This document shows positions 51,473 to 60,950 of a DNA stretch of 64,000 bases, piece after piece. The DNA is from Rufibacter immobilis. GTDB taxonomy: Bacteria; Bacteroidota; Bacteroidia; Cytophagales; Hymenobacteraceae. The notes beneath the pieces are model-generated. The model was given only the letters and a program-made list of their open reading frames with translations. It searched no databases and was not told the origin of the DNA. The stretch is from NCBI RefSeq assembly GCF_003721565.1, contig NZ_RJJE01000009.1, positions 928,793 to 992,792 on the forward strand. Reading direction: 5' to 3'. A program made the translations under genes and the position numbers. The stretch's first letter is position 1. Every line of letters begins with the position of its first letter.

Positions 51473-52567
51473 CTATTTCACTTCGCCAGACGGTCTGGCC
51501 ACCGGCGTGTTCACCTTTACCGGTTGCCCGAAGTCTGGCGTTCCGTCTGCCCGCCAAGTGAACTTCTGGATTCTGGGGCTGCGGGAATTGTTACAGCCTA
51601 AGTTGGGAGCTGGATTGGCGTGGTAGATGATCCAGTCCTCGGTACCGTCCGGTGATTTGAAGAACCCGTTGTGCCCCGGCCCGAAGGCACCGTTGTCTGC
51701 GTTGGTGGCTAAAACGGGCGTGGGCGCTTTGATCCAATCATCGGGGTTCATGGGGTTTCCATTGTCTCTGAGAGTCAGTCGGCCTAATGCATAACTGTCT
51801 GTCCAACACCCGCTGGCGGAATAGATAAGAAAAACTTTCCCGGCGGCATTTTTGATAACCCCAGGGCCTTCATTCACCAACCCATTCATTTCCCAGTCAA
51901 AAGTGGGACGGGTGAGCATGACCCGGTCTCCTTCCAAGGTCCAGGGATTGGTCATTTTGGCAATGTAAATCTGCTGTATGCCCGGGTCATTGCTTCCCTG
52001 CCACCCCGACCAGATGAAATACATTTGCCCATTATGCTCAAACACAGATCCGTCTATGGCCCAACGGTCTGTAGTGGGGGCAATCTTGCCTTTGAGCGTC
52101 CAGGTTCCGGTGGTAGGGTCTGCGGCCTCGTTTTCCAGTACGTACATGCGGTGATTGATATCTGCACCATTGCTGGCTTGGGTACCATCATCGGCGGCGA
52201 AGTAGATGTACCACTTCCCGTTTAACTGATGTAATTCCGGAGCCCAGAGGTTTTTAGAATAGGGTCCGGTGGCGGGCGGGGTCCAGACGGTAGTAAACCG
52301 CTCGTTCTTCAGCTGCGAGATTGCCTGGGTCTTGATAAGGCCAATGCGGTCTCCCAAGGTATGGGTATAATAATAGGTTTGCCCCTGCTGGTATACCCAC
52401 GGATCTGGCCCACTGATGAGGAGCGGATTGGTAAAAGTAGTTGCGGCATCTGGTGTAGGAGGTGTTACTGGTCCCTGGTTGCTCTCATCGCTTCCTTTAC
52501 ATTGCGTAAAAAGGAAGACCCACCCTATCAGCAGCAGCCAATTTCTGTTATTTGGTCTTGTTTCCAT
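51473..52567 (-). CDS. Glycoside hydrolase family 43 (second arabinan-type copy), lipoprotein
   Basis: A 364-residue GH43 enzyme; lipobox FLFTQC (Cys23). Triad Asp55 in SGPDPWVYQ, Asp172 in WAIDGSVF, Glu233 in LVNEGPGVIK; blade motifs LWAPELHQLNGKWYIYFA and DWIIYHANPAPN. Nearly the same design as the gene at 48953, so it is likely a paralog with related substrate. ATG 52567 is preferred over a TTG four codons upstream. A strong hairpin (52604-52649) separates it from susD. Confidence 0.9.
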   Translation of the reverse strand: METRPNNRNWLLLIGWVFLFTQCKGSDESNQGPVTPPTPDAATTFTNPLLISGPDPWVYQQGQTYYYTHTLGDRIGLIKTQAISQLKNERFTTVWTPPATGPYSKNLWAPELHQLNGKWYIYFAADDGTQASNGADINHRMYVLENEAADPTTGTWTLKGKIAPTTDRWAIDGSVFEHNGQMYFIWSGWQGSNDPGIQQIYIAKMTNPWTLEGDRVMLTRPTFDWEMNGLVNEGPGVIKNAAGKVFLIYSASGCWTDSYALGRLTLRDNGNPMNPDDWIKAPTPVLATNADNGAFGPGHNGFFKSPDGTEDWIIYHANPAPNLGCNNSRSPRIQKFTWRADGTPDFGQPVKVNTPVARPSGEVK

Positions 52568-52603
52568 TGCTCTTTTCAATTTATCAGGTGGTGCTGCTTC
52601 TCA

Positions 52604-52649
52604 ATAGAATGGCAAGCAGACACTGGCACTGTCTTGCTCGCCATTCTAT
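52604..52649 (-). terminator. Hairpin between susD and the GH43 gene, possible attenuator
   Basis: atagaatggcaagcagaca and its near complement tgtcttgctcgccattctat form an imperfect 19-20-bp stem with a short loop. It lies just past the susD stop (52654) on the minus strand and may reduce read-through to the enzymes. Confidence 0.6.
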
Positions 52650-52653
52650 AATA

Positions 52654-54210
52654 TTAGAAGTTTTGACTTAAGTTGGGGTTAATATCGAGCTCGCTCTGCG
52701 GAATGGGCAGCCACTTGTCTCTGCCAATGTCAAAGTTGTTGAACTCAGGGTCACGGGTCTTCAGCTCATTGATTCTGCTTTGGTCATCCAGGTAGCCCCA
52801 GCGCAGTAGATCAAGCCAACGGGTACTCTCACCGGTGAGTTCTGTGACCCTTTCATGCATTAACTGTTGCAGAAACGCCGCCGCTGAAAGACCTGGTTTG
52901 GTTGCCGTAAGCGTAGCCAAGCCTGCCCGCCGCCGAACGCGGTCTACATATTGATACGCTTCGGACGTGCGGTTGAGACCATTCAGGCATTCGGCGTACA
53001 TTAAGAGTACATCTGCATACCGGATCACCCTGAAGTTGATAGGCCCTTCAAAGGTTTCATCTTGCCGGTGGTAATCATTGAGGTATTTGCGGTACCATGC
53101 CCGCTGCATTTGATCATCTGGCACCAGCTGACCAAACGTTCTGCCGTAGAAGGTTTCAGGGTTGCCGTTGTAGATGGCCGTTACATATAGTCTGGGGTCT
53201 ACGCCGTTGCTGGTGGTTCTTTCTTCCATGAACTCATCTATGACCCAGCGGTGCATCTGTACATCATTGAAGCCCGCCTGCGGATCTCCTTGGTTTCTTC
53301 GGCCTGGGCCGAAGAAAGGTCCGCGCTGGTTGCCTAAGTTAGAAGTAGGAGCGTCTTCATCAGTGGTAGATTGTAAGGCCAGAAACTGTACCTCAAACAC
53401 AGACTCCCTGTTGTTTTCTGTGGTGTGCAGGAAGTTGTCTCGGTAATTAGGCACTATGTCATAGAGATCATTCCCTGACAAGCCAAGCCTGGTACCATTA
53501 CCATCTACCAACCAGGCAAATGCATCAAGAGCCTGCTGGTATTCACGCTGCTGTAAATGCGCTTTCCCCAACAAAGCATAGGCCGCTCCTTTAGTGACAC
53601 GGCCCAGGTTGGCCGCATCATATTTGGCAGGTAAATTAGGCGCCGCCTCAGACAGATCTTTTTCAATCTGAGCCCAGACAGCCTCTTCTGACGATTGCGG
53701 CGGAAGGTCTGTAGGCCTAGAGGGCTCTAACACCAAAGGCACTGACCTGAAAAGCGACACCATGTTAAAATAATGGAGAGCCCGCAGAAATTTGGCTTCT
53801 CCTATGTACCGTTGCTTTAAGGTCTCATCCATCTGGATGTTGGGCACATTGGTGATCACTTGGTTAGCTCTGAAGATAGCGCGATAATGGTGATCCCAAA
53901 TATTACGGGTTCCTTCAAAGTTTAAGTCTACCTGGGTAAAATCAATGGTACTTCGGAGCTCACCCCAACCGGTAGAAGCAAATCCATCATCTGACCGCGG
54001 GTTTAGGTACATCTGAAGCCAGCGTGCATAGGTGCCATTTCTGTAGAATGCGCCATAGACGGCATTTACTCCCGCCAAGGCATCGTTCTCTGACCGCCAG
54101 AAACTCTGTTCGCTTATCTCATTCGGGTTTTCAATGTCTAATGTATGCTCACATGACATAGCCACTCCGGCAAGCGCAAAGGCCATGATATAGCTGAATA
54201 TCTTTTTCAT
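52654..54210 (-). CDS. susD: SusD/RagB-family glycan-binding lipoprotein
   Basis: A 518-residue outer-membrane lipoprotein; lipobox VAMSC (Cys20). It has the TPR-like SusD domain: QSFWRSENDALAGVNAVYGAFY, YRAIFRANQVITNVPN, FLRALHYFNMVSLFRSVPLV, and the C-terminal INFRVIRYADVLLMYAECLNGL plus ...DLLRWGYL. It captures glycan chains at the surface for the SusC porin, whose gene ends 33 bp upstream; the two are cotranscribed. Confidence 0.95.
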   Translation of the reverse strand: MKKIFSYIMAFALAGVAMSCEHTLDIENPNEISEQSFWRSENDALAGVNAVYGAFYRNGTYARWLQMYLNPRSDDGFASTGWGELRSTIDFTQVDLNFEGTRNIWDHHYRAIFRANQVITNVPNIQMDETLKQRYIGEAKFLRALHYFNMVSLFRSVPLVLEPSRPTDLPPQSSEEAVWAQIEKDLSEAAPNLPAKYDAANLGRVTKGAAYALLGKAHLQQREYQQALDAFAWLVDGNGTRLGLSGNDLYDIVPNYRDNFLHTTENNRESVFEVQFLALQSTTDEDAPTSNLGNQRGPFFGPGRRNQGDPQAGFNDVQMHRWVIDEFMEERTTSNGVDPRLYVTAIYNGNPETFYGRTFGQLVPDDQMQRAWYRKYLNDYHRQDETFEGPINFRVIRYADVLLMYAECLNGLNRTSEAYQYVDRVRRRAGLATLTATKPGLSAAAFLQQLMHERVTELTGESTRWLDLLRWGYLDDQSRINELKTRDPEFNNFDIGRDKWLPIPQSELDINPNLSQNF

Positions 54211-54243
54211 GTCTAATAAGTTATAATAGATTTCGTACGCTCC

Positions 54244-57200
54244 TTAAAACCCGAATTGAACACCAAGAGAGTAAATTCTAAGCGCGGGATACTGTCCGTT
54301 GTCTAAGCCCCGCTCAAAAATGTTCACTCCCACAATGTCTGGATCTAGCCCGGTGTATTTGGTAAAGGTGAACAGGTTCTGCCCACTTAGACTCACCCGC
54401 ACAGACTGAAGTCCTACGGGTTGCAGAAGCGCTGCCGGCACGTTGTAGCCTATCTCTACGTTTCTCAGGCGCAGATAAGAACCATCTTCCAGCCAGCGGT
54501 CTGTGTCAGGCCTCGCATTATATTGAATGCCTCTGTCTGTGTTCCCAAAACCGATTCTTGGATCCTCTGTATTGGTGTTAGCGGGTGTCCAGGGAGAGTA
54601 ATCGCTGCGGTAAGAAGCATTCTCATCTCCTCTGTCTGTGTTATAGCGGGGCCGGTTATAGATTTTGTTGCCCGCCACGCCATACCACTGCATGGAGAAG
54701 TTGAAGTTTTTGTAAGAGGCATTCCAGACCACCCCCCCTTGGATTTTAGGCCATGGACTACCCACATAAGTGCGGTCTTTGTCTACGTCCAGTTCTTTGT
54801 TTCCATCTACATCTATGTAGCGTATGTCACCTGGCTTCGCCCATGGCTGCACTCCGTGCGCGTCAATCTCTGCCTGGTTCTGGAAGATGCCATCTGTTTT
54901 CAAAACATACCATTCCCCAATTGCTCTGCCCACTTGGGTACGCGCATCTCCAGATTGGATATAAGTACGCCCTTCCCCTAAGTTCCCAAGTTCCAGTACT
55001 TCATTTTTAATATGCGTAAAATTTACGTTTACGTCCCATTTAAAGGCTTTTTCTGCACTACGCCAAGTGGCAGAAAGTTCTACTCCTTTGTTTTGCAGGG
55101 AGGCAGCGTTTACCGGCGGCGAACCTCCCGCATTACCGGTAGTGAGCGGCACGGGCAAGTTTGTAAGTACATCTTCTGTTTTAGAGATAAAATACTCAGC
55201 AGTCACCAAGAGCCTATTATTGAGGAAAGCGGCATCTACCCCAAAGTTGGTGGTTTTCTTTTCTTCCCAGTGCAGATCTGTGTTGGCTAATTGAATATTG
55301 ATAGACCCCGGGAAAATTGTGGGAGTAGTACCAAATACTGCTCTTGGGAATGGACTAATACGTCCAAAGTACTGCCACGGCGAGAGCACTTCACTATTTC
55401 CTAAGGCACCATAAGAAGCTCTCAGCTTTAAATCACTCACCCAAGGCAATTCAAAGAATGTTTCCTCACTTAATCTCCAGGCTACTGACACAGAAGGGAA
55501 GTTCCCCCATCTATAGTCAGGACCAAAGCGTGAATCGCCGTCTCTTCTGAAAGAGGCGCTCAATAAATACTTGTCTTTAAAACTATAGTTCACCCGTCCC
55601 AGATAACCTAAGATAGCCCATTTATTAATGTAGCTCCCCACAATAGGATTGTCCCCTTGATTCAACACCGTGTAATACTGCCCTGAAGAGTTGAAAGGAA
55701 GGTTCTGTTTCTGACCGTAAATCTGCTCATATCGGAAAATCTGGTTACTGATACCCGCCACAGCGCTTACATTATGGTCGCCAAACCGTCGTTCAAAGTT
55801 GACGGTGTGTTCTAATAAGGTAGACAGAAACTGCGCCCTGTTCTCATCTGCAGTGGCCAATACGTTAGGAGTACTCTGCCTGATGACTCCCGGCCTGCGG
55901 AACCCTCTGAAGTTGTCAAAGCTAGTCTCCAAACCTGCATTGAATTTATAAGATAAGCCTTCCAGAATCTCAAATGCCACAAAGGCATTTCCTCTGGCTC
56001 TGTAACTGTACAAATCGCGTTGTAGCAGGTTCTGTAACGCTACTGGGTTTTCAGCGAACGTATTCGCAAAAGTCTGGTCCCCAATAGACCAGCCCTCTGG
56101 GTTATTAGGCCCCACATAACGGCTGCTCTGAATGGGCATGGTGGGCAACATCCGGAGCATATCTACCAACGGGGTACCTTCTAAATAATCATCATGGGTA
56201 TAAGAGAACAGAAAGAATTCCCCAAAGGAGAAACGCCCACGTTCACCAGTAGTATTTACCCTAATATTGGCGCGCTCAAAACTGTTGTCAATGATGGTTC
56301 CTTTGTTTTTGAAGTAATTACCAGACACCAGATAATTGCCGGTTGCACTACCACCAGAAAGACTTAGGTTATAATCTTGGGTGGAACCGGTCCGCATTAA
56401 GGCATCCTGCCAGTCTGTGTCTACGTTAGGGTCAAATTCTGTAGAAACGGAAGTCTGTGGGTTCACACCTACATTGGCGTATGCCTGGCGGTTCAGTTCG
56501 GCAAACTCACTGCTATTTCTCAGATCCCAACGCTTTCTAAACTGCTGAATACCTGTTTTCACATTCCCTGCAATCTGCAACGGTCCCTCTTTTCCCTTTC
56601 TGGTGGTGATGATAATTACTCCGTTCGCTGCTCTAGATCCATAGATAGCCGCCGCAGAAGCATCTTTCAGTACTTGAATGGTTTCAATATCATTGGGGTT
56701 GAAATCTGGGGTAGCATTGGTGAGCATCCCATCAATCACATACAAAGGCTCATTAGCCCCAAAAGTACCAGTACCGCGAATGTCTATTTTGGCGGCAGCT
56801 CCAGGTGCTCCGGTAGTCCTAACGGTTACCCCAGCGGCTAATCCCTGCAAAGACTCCGCTACAGTATTAGCGGTTACTCTTCTGGCATCACTGGCCTCCA
56901 CCACCGAGACAGCACCCGTAAGGTCTTCCTTCCTTATGGTTTGGTATCCAATCACTACAACCTCACTCAGTGCCTGCTCGTCTGACTGTAGGGTTACATT
57001 GATAGTAGTTTGTCCGGCAATAGGTACCTCCTGTGCCCTGAACCCAATATACGAGAAGACTAAGGTGCCATTCTCCTGTCCAGAAGCTAAGTTGATGCTG
57101 TAATTTCCAGTGGCATCGGTAGAGGCACCGTTACTGGTTCCGCGCACCACTACGGTTACACCAGCCAATCCCTCCCCTTCGGCACTGACTACCCGTCCTG

Positions 57201-57351
57201 TAACCGCGGTTCCTTGTGCTTTAGCCTGCTGGGCGGTTATTCCTATGAATAACCCTAAGAGGACCAGGAAAAGCCATCGGCTACTCAGCAACTTCTTTAG
57301 AGGATGCTGACATTCTTCCAAGACCAAATCATTTGGTAATTTTCTTTTCAT
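54244..57351 (-). CDS. susC: SusC/RagA-family TonB-dependent outer-membrane transporter
   Basis: A 1035-residue transporter. Signal peptide ends near AQQAKAQ; a carboxypeptidase-regulatory-like domain (about 48-130: VTGRVVSAEGEGLAGVTVVVRG) precedes the TonB box ALSEVVVIGYQT, the plug (KIDIRGTGTFGANEPLYVIDG, IETIQVLKDASAAAIYGSRAANGVIIITT) and the 22-strand barrel, ending YSLGVQFGF. It moves oligosaccharides over the outer membrane with TonB-ExbBD energy. It leads the minus-strand utilisation operon (susC-susD-GH43-GHA-GH43-galM-GH43). No local regulator gene (hybrid two-component, AraC or anti-sigma) is in the window. Confidence 0.96.
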   Translation of the reverse strand: MKRKLPNDLVLEECQHPLKKLLSSRWLFLVLLGLFIGITAQQAKAQGTAVTGRVVSAEGEGLAGVTVVVRGTSNGASTDATGNYSINLASGQENGTLVFSYIGFRAQEVPIAGQTTINVTLQSDEQALSEVVVIGYQTIRKEDLTGAVSVVEASDARRVTANTVAESLQGLAAGVTVRTTGAPGAAAKIDIRGTGTFGANEPLYVIDGMLTNATPDFNPNDIETIQVLKDASAAAIYGSRAANGVIIITTRKGKEGPLQIAGNVKTGIQQFRKRWDLRNSSEFAELNRQAYANVGVNPQTSVSTEFDPNVDTDWQDALMRTGSTQDYNLSLSGGSATGNYLVSGNYFKNKGTIIDNSFERANIRVNTTGERGRFSFGEFFLFSYTHDDYLEGTPLVDMLRMLPTMPIQSSRYVGPNNPEGWSIGDQTFANTFAENPVALQNLLQRDLYSYRARGNAFVAFEILEGLSYKFNAGLETSFDNFRGFRRPGVIRQSTPNVLATADENRAQFLSTLLEHTVNFERRFGDHNVSAVAGISNQIFRYEQIYGQKQNLPFNSSGQYYTVLNQGDNPIVGSYINKWAILGYLGRVNYSFKDKYLLSASFRRDGDSRFGPDYRWGNFPSVSVAWRLSEETFFELPWVSDLKLRASYGALGNSEVLSPWQYFGRISPFPRAVFGTTPTIFPGSINIQLANTDLHWEEKKTTNFGVDAAFLNNRLLVTAEYFISKTEDVLTNLPVPLTTGNAGGSPPVNAASLQNKGVELSATWRSAEKAFKWDVNVNFTHIKNEVLELGNLGEGRTYIQSGDARTQVGRAIGEWYVLKTDGIFQNQAEIDAHGVQPWAKPGDIRYIDVDGNKELDVDKDRTYVGSPWPKIQGGVVWNASYKNFNFSMQWYGVAGNKIYNRPRYNTDRGDENASYRSDYSPWTPANTNTEDPRIGFGNTDRGIQYNARPDTDRWLEDGSYLRLRNVEIGYNVPAALLQPVGLQSVRVSLSGQNLFTFTKYTGLDPDIVGVNIFERGLDNGQYPALRIYSLGVQFGF

Positions 57352-58022
57352 GTTAGATGCTTTAAGGGTTTATCTATGATGACCGTAGAAACTTTGTCTC
57401 TTAGTACGTTTTTAGTATTCTTTTGATCTATAATTAAACTTTTTCAAAGAACTTAATTTTTAAAGCAGTAGCCCTAGTCTATAAAGCGCACATTGTTATC
57501 ATTCTTTTAAGATATCTATGATATAAATCTTTACCTCACCTCAAATACAGCTTATTTAAAACCAATCGATTAACGTATCCGCTAGATTGCTCCTTGATAA
57601 GACGTGAATGGTTCTGCTTTAACACACAAGCGGTATAGACCTAGTTAAAAAATTCCTGCTTATACATTGGCGATGAGCTGTGGCTATGAAGTGGTGGAAT
57701 TAGCGCCTAGATAGAAGAGAGGAAAACAGTAGTATTAGCCCAAACAATACATAACCATATTCAGCTCCCATAACTATACTCCAAGATATTGGAAGCGTAC
57801 TCTTGCCAGAAGTAACAATTATTTAGATTTTCATTCAGAAACTTACTTCTTGCTTGCCCTTTGTACAGGCAAAATTTGACCAATTATGCAAACGATGGCA
57901 TAGCTGAAAAAAAATACGGTGTCCTTCTATGAAAAAGCTAGGAGATAATCAGTAAAAAACAATAACTTCACCCACGCACCTATATTTTAAAACTAAACAA
58001 ACACTGTCACACATTCTTTCTT
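57352..58022. other. Divergent regulatory region between susC and the symporter gene
   Basis: 671 bp, A+T rich, no gene supported. It must carry the promoters of both operons. A TATATTTT box near 57981-57990 is the best -7 candidate for the symporter; I cannot place the susC promoter or any operator. Confidence 0.5.
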
Positions 58023-59660
58023 ATGGGCTTACAAACCATTGACTACGTCATTTTCCTCGCGTATTTCTTTATCGTGTCGGGATATGGCTACTGGATCTAC
58101 CGGCAGAAGAAGGCCGACCACATGGATTCCAAAGAGTACTTTTTAGCGGAAGGATCTCTTACTTGGTGGGCCATTGGCGCCTCCCTTATTGCCTCTAACA
58201 TCTCTGCGGAGCAGTTTATAGGAATGTCTGGCTCTGGTTTTGCCATGGGGCTGGCCATCTCTACCTATGAGTGGATGGCGGCTGCCACGCTGATAGTAGT
58301 AGCGGTGTTCTTCATTCCTATTTACCTCAAGAACAAGATTTACACCATGCCCCAGTTCCTCTCACAGCGGTACAATGACTCTGTGAGTACTATTATGGCA
58401 GTGTTCTGGCTACTGGTGTACGTCTTTGTAAACCTGTCTTCTATTCTGTATCTGGGTGCTCTGGCCATTGAAACCATTACGGGCATTGACTTCTATTATT
58501 GTATGTACGGTTGCGCCATCTTCGCCATTTTCATTACTCTGGGCGGGATGAAAGTGATTGGGTATACAGACGTAATCCAGGTGTTTGTACTGGTATTGGG
58601 TGGTTTGGCTACCACTTACCTAGCCCTCGACCTTGTTTCTGACCAATTGGGTGGTACCGGTGCCTGGGACGGACTTGGCTTCTTGAGACAGGAGGCCGCC
58701 GACCACTTCAGCATGATTCTTTCTGAAGGAGAAATCATGATTCCTAACGGCGAAGGCGGAACCCGTGATGCCTACATGGACCTTCCCGGTCTTTCTGTAC
58801 TCATTGGCGGTATGTGGATCGTGAACCTCAACTACTGGGGCTGTAACCAATACATTACCCAACGTGCCTTGGGAGCCGACTTAAAGACAGCCCGCAGTGG
58901 TCTTCTCTTTGCCGCTTTCCTAAAACTGATGATGCCTATTATAGTAGTGTTACCAGGTATTGCAGCCTATGTATTGCATAAGAACGGACTGTTCCAGGCG
59001 GAAATGGCCAATGAATTAGGCCACATCAAGCCAGACCACGCGTACCCTGTACTCCTGAACCTGCTGCCGGTAGGTCTGAAAGGCTTGTCTTTTGCGGCAC
59101 TTACGGCCGCCATTGTAGCCTCTCTGGCAGGTAAAGCCAATAGTATCTCCACCATTTTCACTCTGGATATCTACCGTAAGTTCTTCAACAAAAACGCTTC
59201 AGAAACCAGATTGGTAGGCTTTGGAAAGATCACTGTAGTGGCTTCCTTCATCATTGCCATTGTGGTGGCCCCGGTATTACGGAATTTGGACCAGGCGTTC
59301 CAGTACATTCAGGAATATACCGGCTTTATCTCCCCTGGGGTGTTTGCCATCTTCGCGCTGGGCTTCTTCTGGAAACGTACTACTTCGGCAGCGGCTTTAA
59401 CGGCGGCAGTGTTAACTATTCCGCTTTCCACCTTCCTGAAGTTCATGTATCCAGAGATTCCGTTCCTGGACCGGATGGGTATTGTGTTTGTGATCTGTAT
59501 GGTTCTGATGATTATCATTACCTTGCTGGATCCTAAAAGCAAGAACAACCCGAAAGGACTGGAAATTGATGCTTCCATGTTCAAGACCACCACTAGCTTT
59601 GCGATCTTATCAGTGTTGATCTGCGGAATCCTGGCGGCACTTTATATTGCTTTCTGGTAA
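58023..59660 (+). CDS. Sodium/sugar symporter of the SSS family (SglT-like)
   Basis: A 545-residue membrane protein with about 14 helices. The family signatures are present: GSLTWWAIGASLIASNISAEQFIGMSGSGFAMG, MPQFLSQRYNDSVSTI, WGCNQYITQRALGA, and KGLSFAALTAAIVASLAGKANSISTIFTLDIY. It couples Na+ entry to galactose- or glucose-type sugar uptake. It is followed by galK and galT on the same strand, so the imported sugar is most likely galactose or a mixed set. Substrate inferred from context. Confidence 0.92.
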   Translation: MGLQTIDYVIFLAYFFIVSGYGYWIYRQKKADHMDSKEYFLAEGSLTWWAIGASLIASNISAEQFIGMSGSGFAMGLAISTYEWMAAATLIVVAVFFIPIYLKNKIYTMPQFLSQRYNDSVSTIMAVFWLLVYVFVNLSSILYLGALAIETITGIDFYYCMYGCAIFAIFITLGGMKVIGYTDVIQVFVLVLGGLATTYLALDLVSDQLGGTGAWDGLGFLRQEAADHFSMILSEGEIMIPNGEGGTRDAYMDLPGLSVLIGGMWIVNLNYWGCNQYITQRALGADLKTARSGLLFAAFLKLMMPIIVVLPGIAAYVLHKNGLFQAEMANELGHIKPDHAYPVLLNLLPVGLKGLSFAALTAAIVASLAGKANSISTIFTLDIYRKFFNKNASETRLVGFGKITVVASFIIAIVVAPVLRNLDQAFQYIQEYTGFISPGVFAIFALGFFWKRTTSAAALTAAVLTIPLSTFLKFMYPEIPFLDRMGIVFVICMVLMIIITLLDPKSKNNPKGLEIDASMFKTTTSFAILSVLICGILAALYIAFW

Positions 59661-59698
59661 GAGAGAGTTCATCAAAATAAATTCAGTTACGTTTACCT

Positions 59699-59736
59699 CT
59701 AAAGGCACAGCACTTACATAAGCGCTGTGCCTTTAG
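59699..59736. promoter_or_regulatory. Hairpin between the symporter and galK
   Basis: ctaaaggcacagc (59699-59711) and gctgtgcctttag (59724-59736), 12-bp loop, perfect 13-bp stem. It has no T-run, so it may be an attenuator or mRNA processing site. It lies 18 bp before the galK ATG and its ribosome-binding sequence aaaggagaaa. Confidence 0.65.
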
Positions 59737-59753
59737 AGCTTAAAGGAGAAATC

Positions 59754-60917
59754 ATGGTTCAAGACATTGTAGCTAAATTCAAAGAACTGTACCACCACGA
59801 GCCTGTAGTAGCCCGCTCACCGGGACGGGTAAACCTGATTGGGGAGCACACAGACTATAACGAAGGCTTCGTGCTGCCGGCGGCCATCAACAAGGAGATC
59901 TATTTTGCCCTAGCTCCAAACGGCACCCAAACCATGCGGGCTCACGCCTTTGATCTGGAAGAAAGCGCCGAGTTTGATCTCAACAAGGTGCAGCGCGCAG
60001 ACATAGGTTGGGCCAACTACCTGCTGGGGGTGGTGGCGCAGCTCCAGAAGGCGGGTCATGAAGTGAAAGGGTTCGATGTGGTGTTTGGAGGCAACATTCC
60101 TATTGGGGCGGGGCTCTCCTCCTCAGCGGCTGTGGAATGCGGTTTGGCGTACGCGCTTAATTACCTTTTCGCCTACGGCATTGAGCGGTTTGACCTGGTG
60201 AAGATGGCCCAGAAGGCCGAACATGAGTACGCCTTAGTAATGTGCGGCATTATGGATCAATTCGCCAGCATGTTTGGGAAGCGCAACCACGTGGTAAAAC
60301 TGGACTGCCGCTCCCTGGAATACCAATATTACCCGCTGGAAATAGAGGATTACCGCCTGGTGCTCTGCGACACGCAGGTAAAGCACTCGCTGGCTTCCTC
60401 TGAGTACAACACCCGCCGGCAGGAATGCGAGAGGGGCGTAGCAATTCTACGGCAGCATTACCCGCAGGTAAGGAGCCTGCGGGACGTGACGCTGGAGATG
60501 CTGACCCAGCACCAGGCCGAGTTTGACCCAGTGGTGTACCGCCGCTGCACCTACGTGGTGCAGGAGAACCTGCGCGTGGAGGAAGCCTGCCAGGATCTGG
60601 AGCGCGGCGATCTGGAGGCATTTGGGCAGAAGATGTTCGCTTCGCACCAAGGCCTGCAACATGACTACGAGGTAAGCTGCCCTGAACTGGATTTCCTGGC
60701 AGATAAGGCCAGAGCATCAGACGCGGTGCTAGGTGCCCGCATGATGGGCGGCGGCTTTGGGGGCTGTACCATCAATCTGGTGAAACTAGCCCAATTGGAT
60801 GAGTTCACTCAACAGATGACAGAGGCCTACCAGCAGCAGTATGGCATTCAGCTAAAGACGTACGTGGCCGAGATTGTGGAGGGCAGCAGTCTTGTGCCCA
60901 TTGACTTCTCCAAATAA
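59754..60917 (+). CDS. galK: Galactokinase
   Basis: A 387-residue GHMP kinase that phosphorylates alpha-D-galactose to galactose 1-phosphate in the Leloir pathway. The galactokinase signature GRVNLIGEHTDYNEGFV is at residues 24-40, the ATP loop GGNIPIGAGLSSSAAVE at about 112-128, and Asp168 in CGIMDQFASM is the catalytic base; GGGFGGCTINLV is the third motif. ATG 59754 is set by an unusually clear aaaggagaaatc ribosome site; the in-frame GTG at 59727 sits inside a hairpin. galT follows by 33 bp. Confidence 0.96.
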   Translation: MVQDIVAKFKELYHHEPVVARSPGRVNLIGEHTDYNEGFVLPAAINKEIYFALAPNGTQTMRAHAFDLEESAEFDLNKVQRADIGWANYLLGVVAQLQKAGHEVKGFDVVFGGNIPIGAGLSSSAAVECGLAYALNYLFAYGIERFDLVKMAQKAEHEYALVMCGIMDQFASMFGKRNHVVKLDCRSLEYQYYPLEIEDYRLVLCDTQVKHSLASSEYNTRRQECERGVAILRQHYPQVRSLRDVTLEMLTQHQAEFDPVVYRRCTYVVQENLRVEEACQDLERGDLEAFGQKMFASHQGLQHDYEVSCPELDFLADKARASDAVLGARMMGGGFGGCTINLVKLAQLDEFTQQMTEAYQQQYGIQLKTYVAEIVEGSSLVPIDFSK

Positions 60918-60950
60918 GCCTGGCCAGTACCCACCAATACAGAGAAAACT

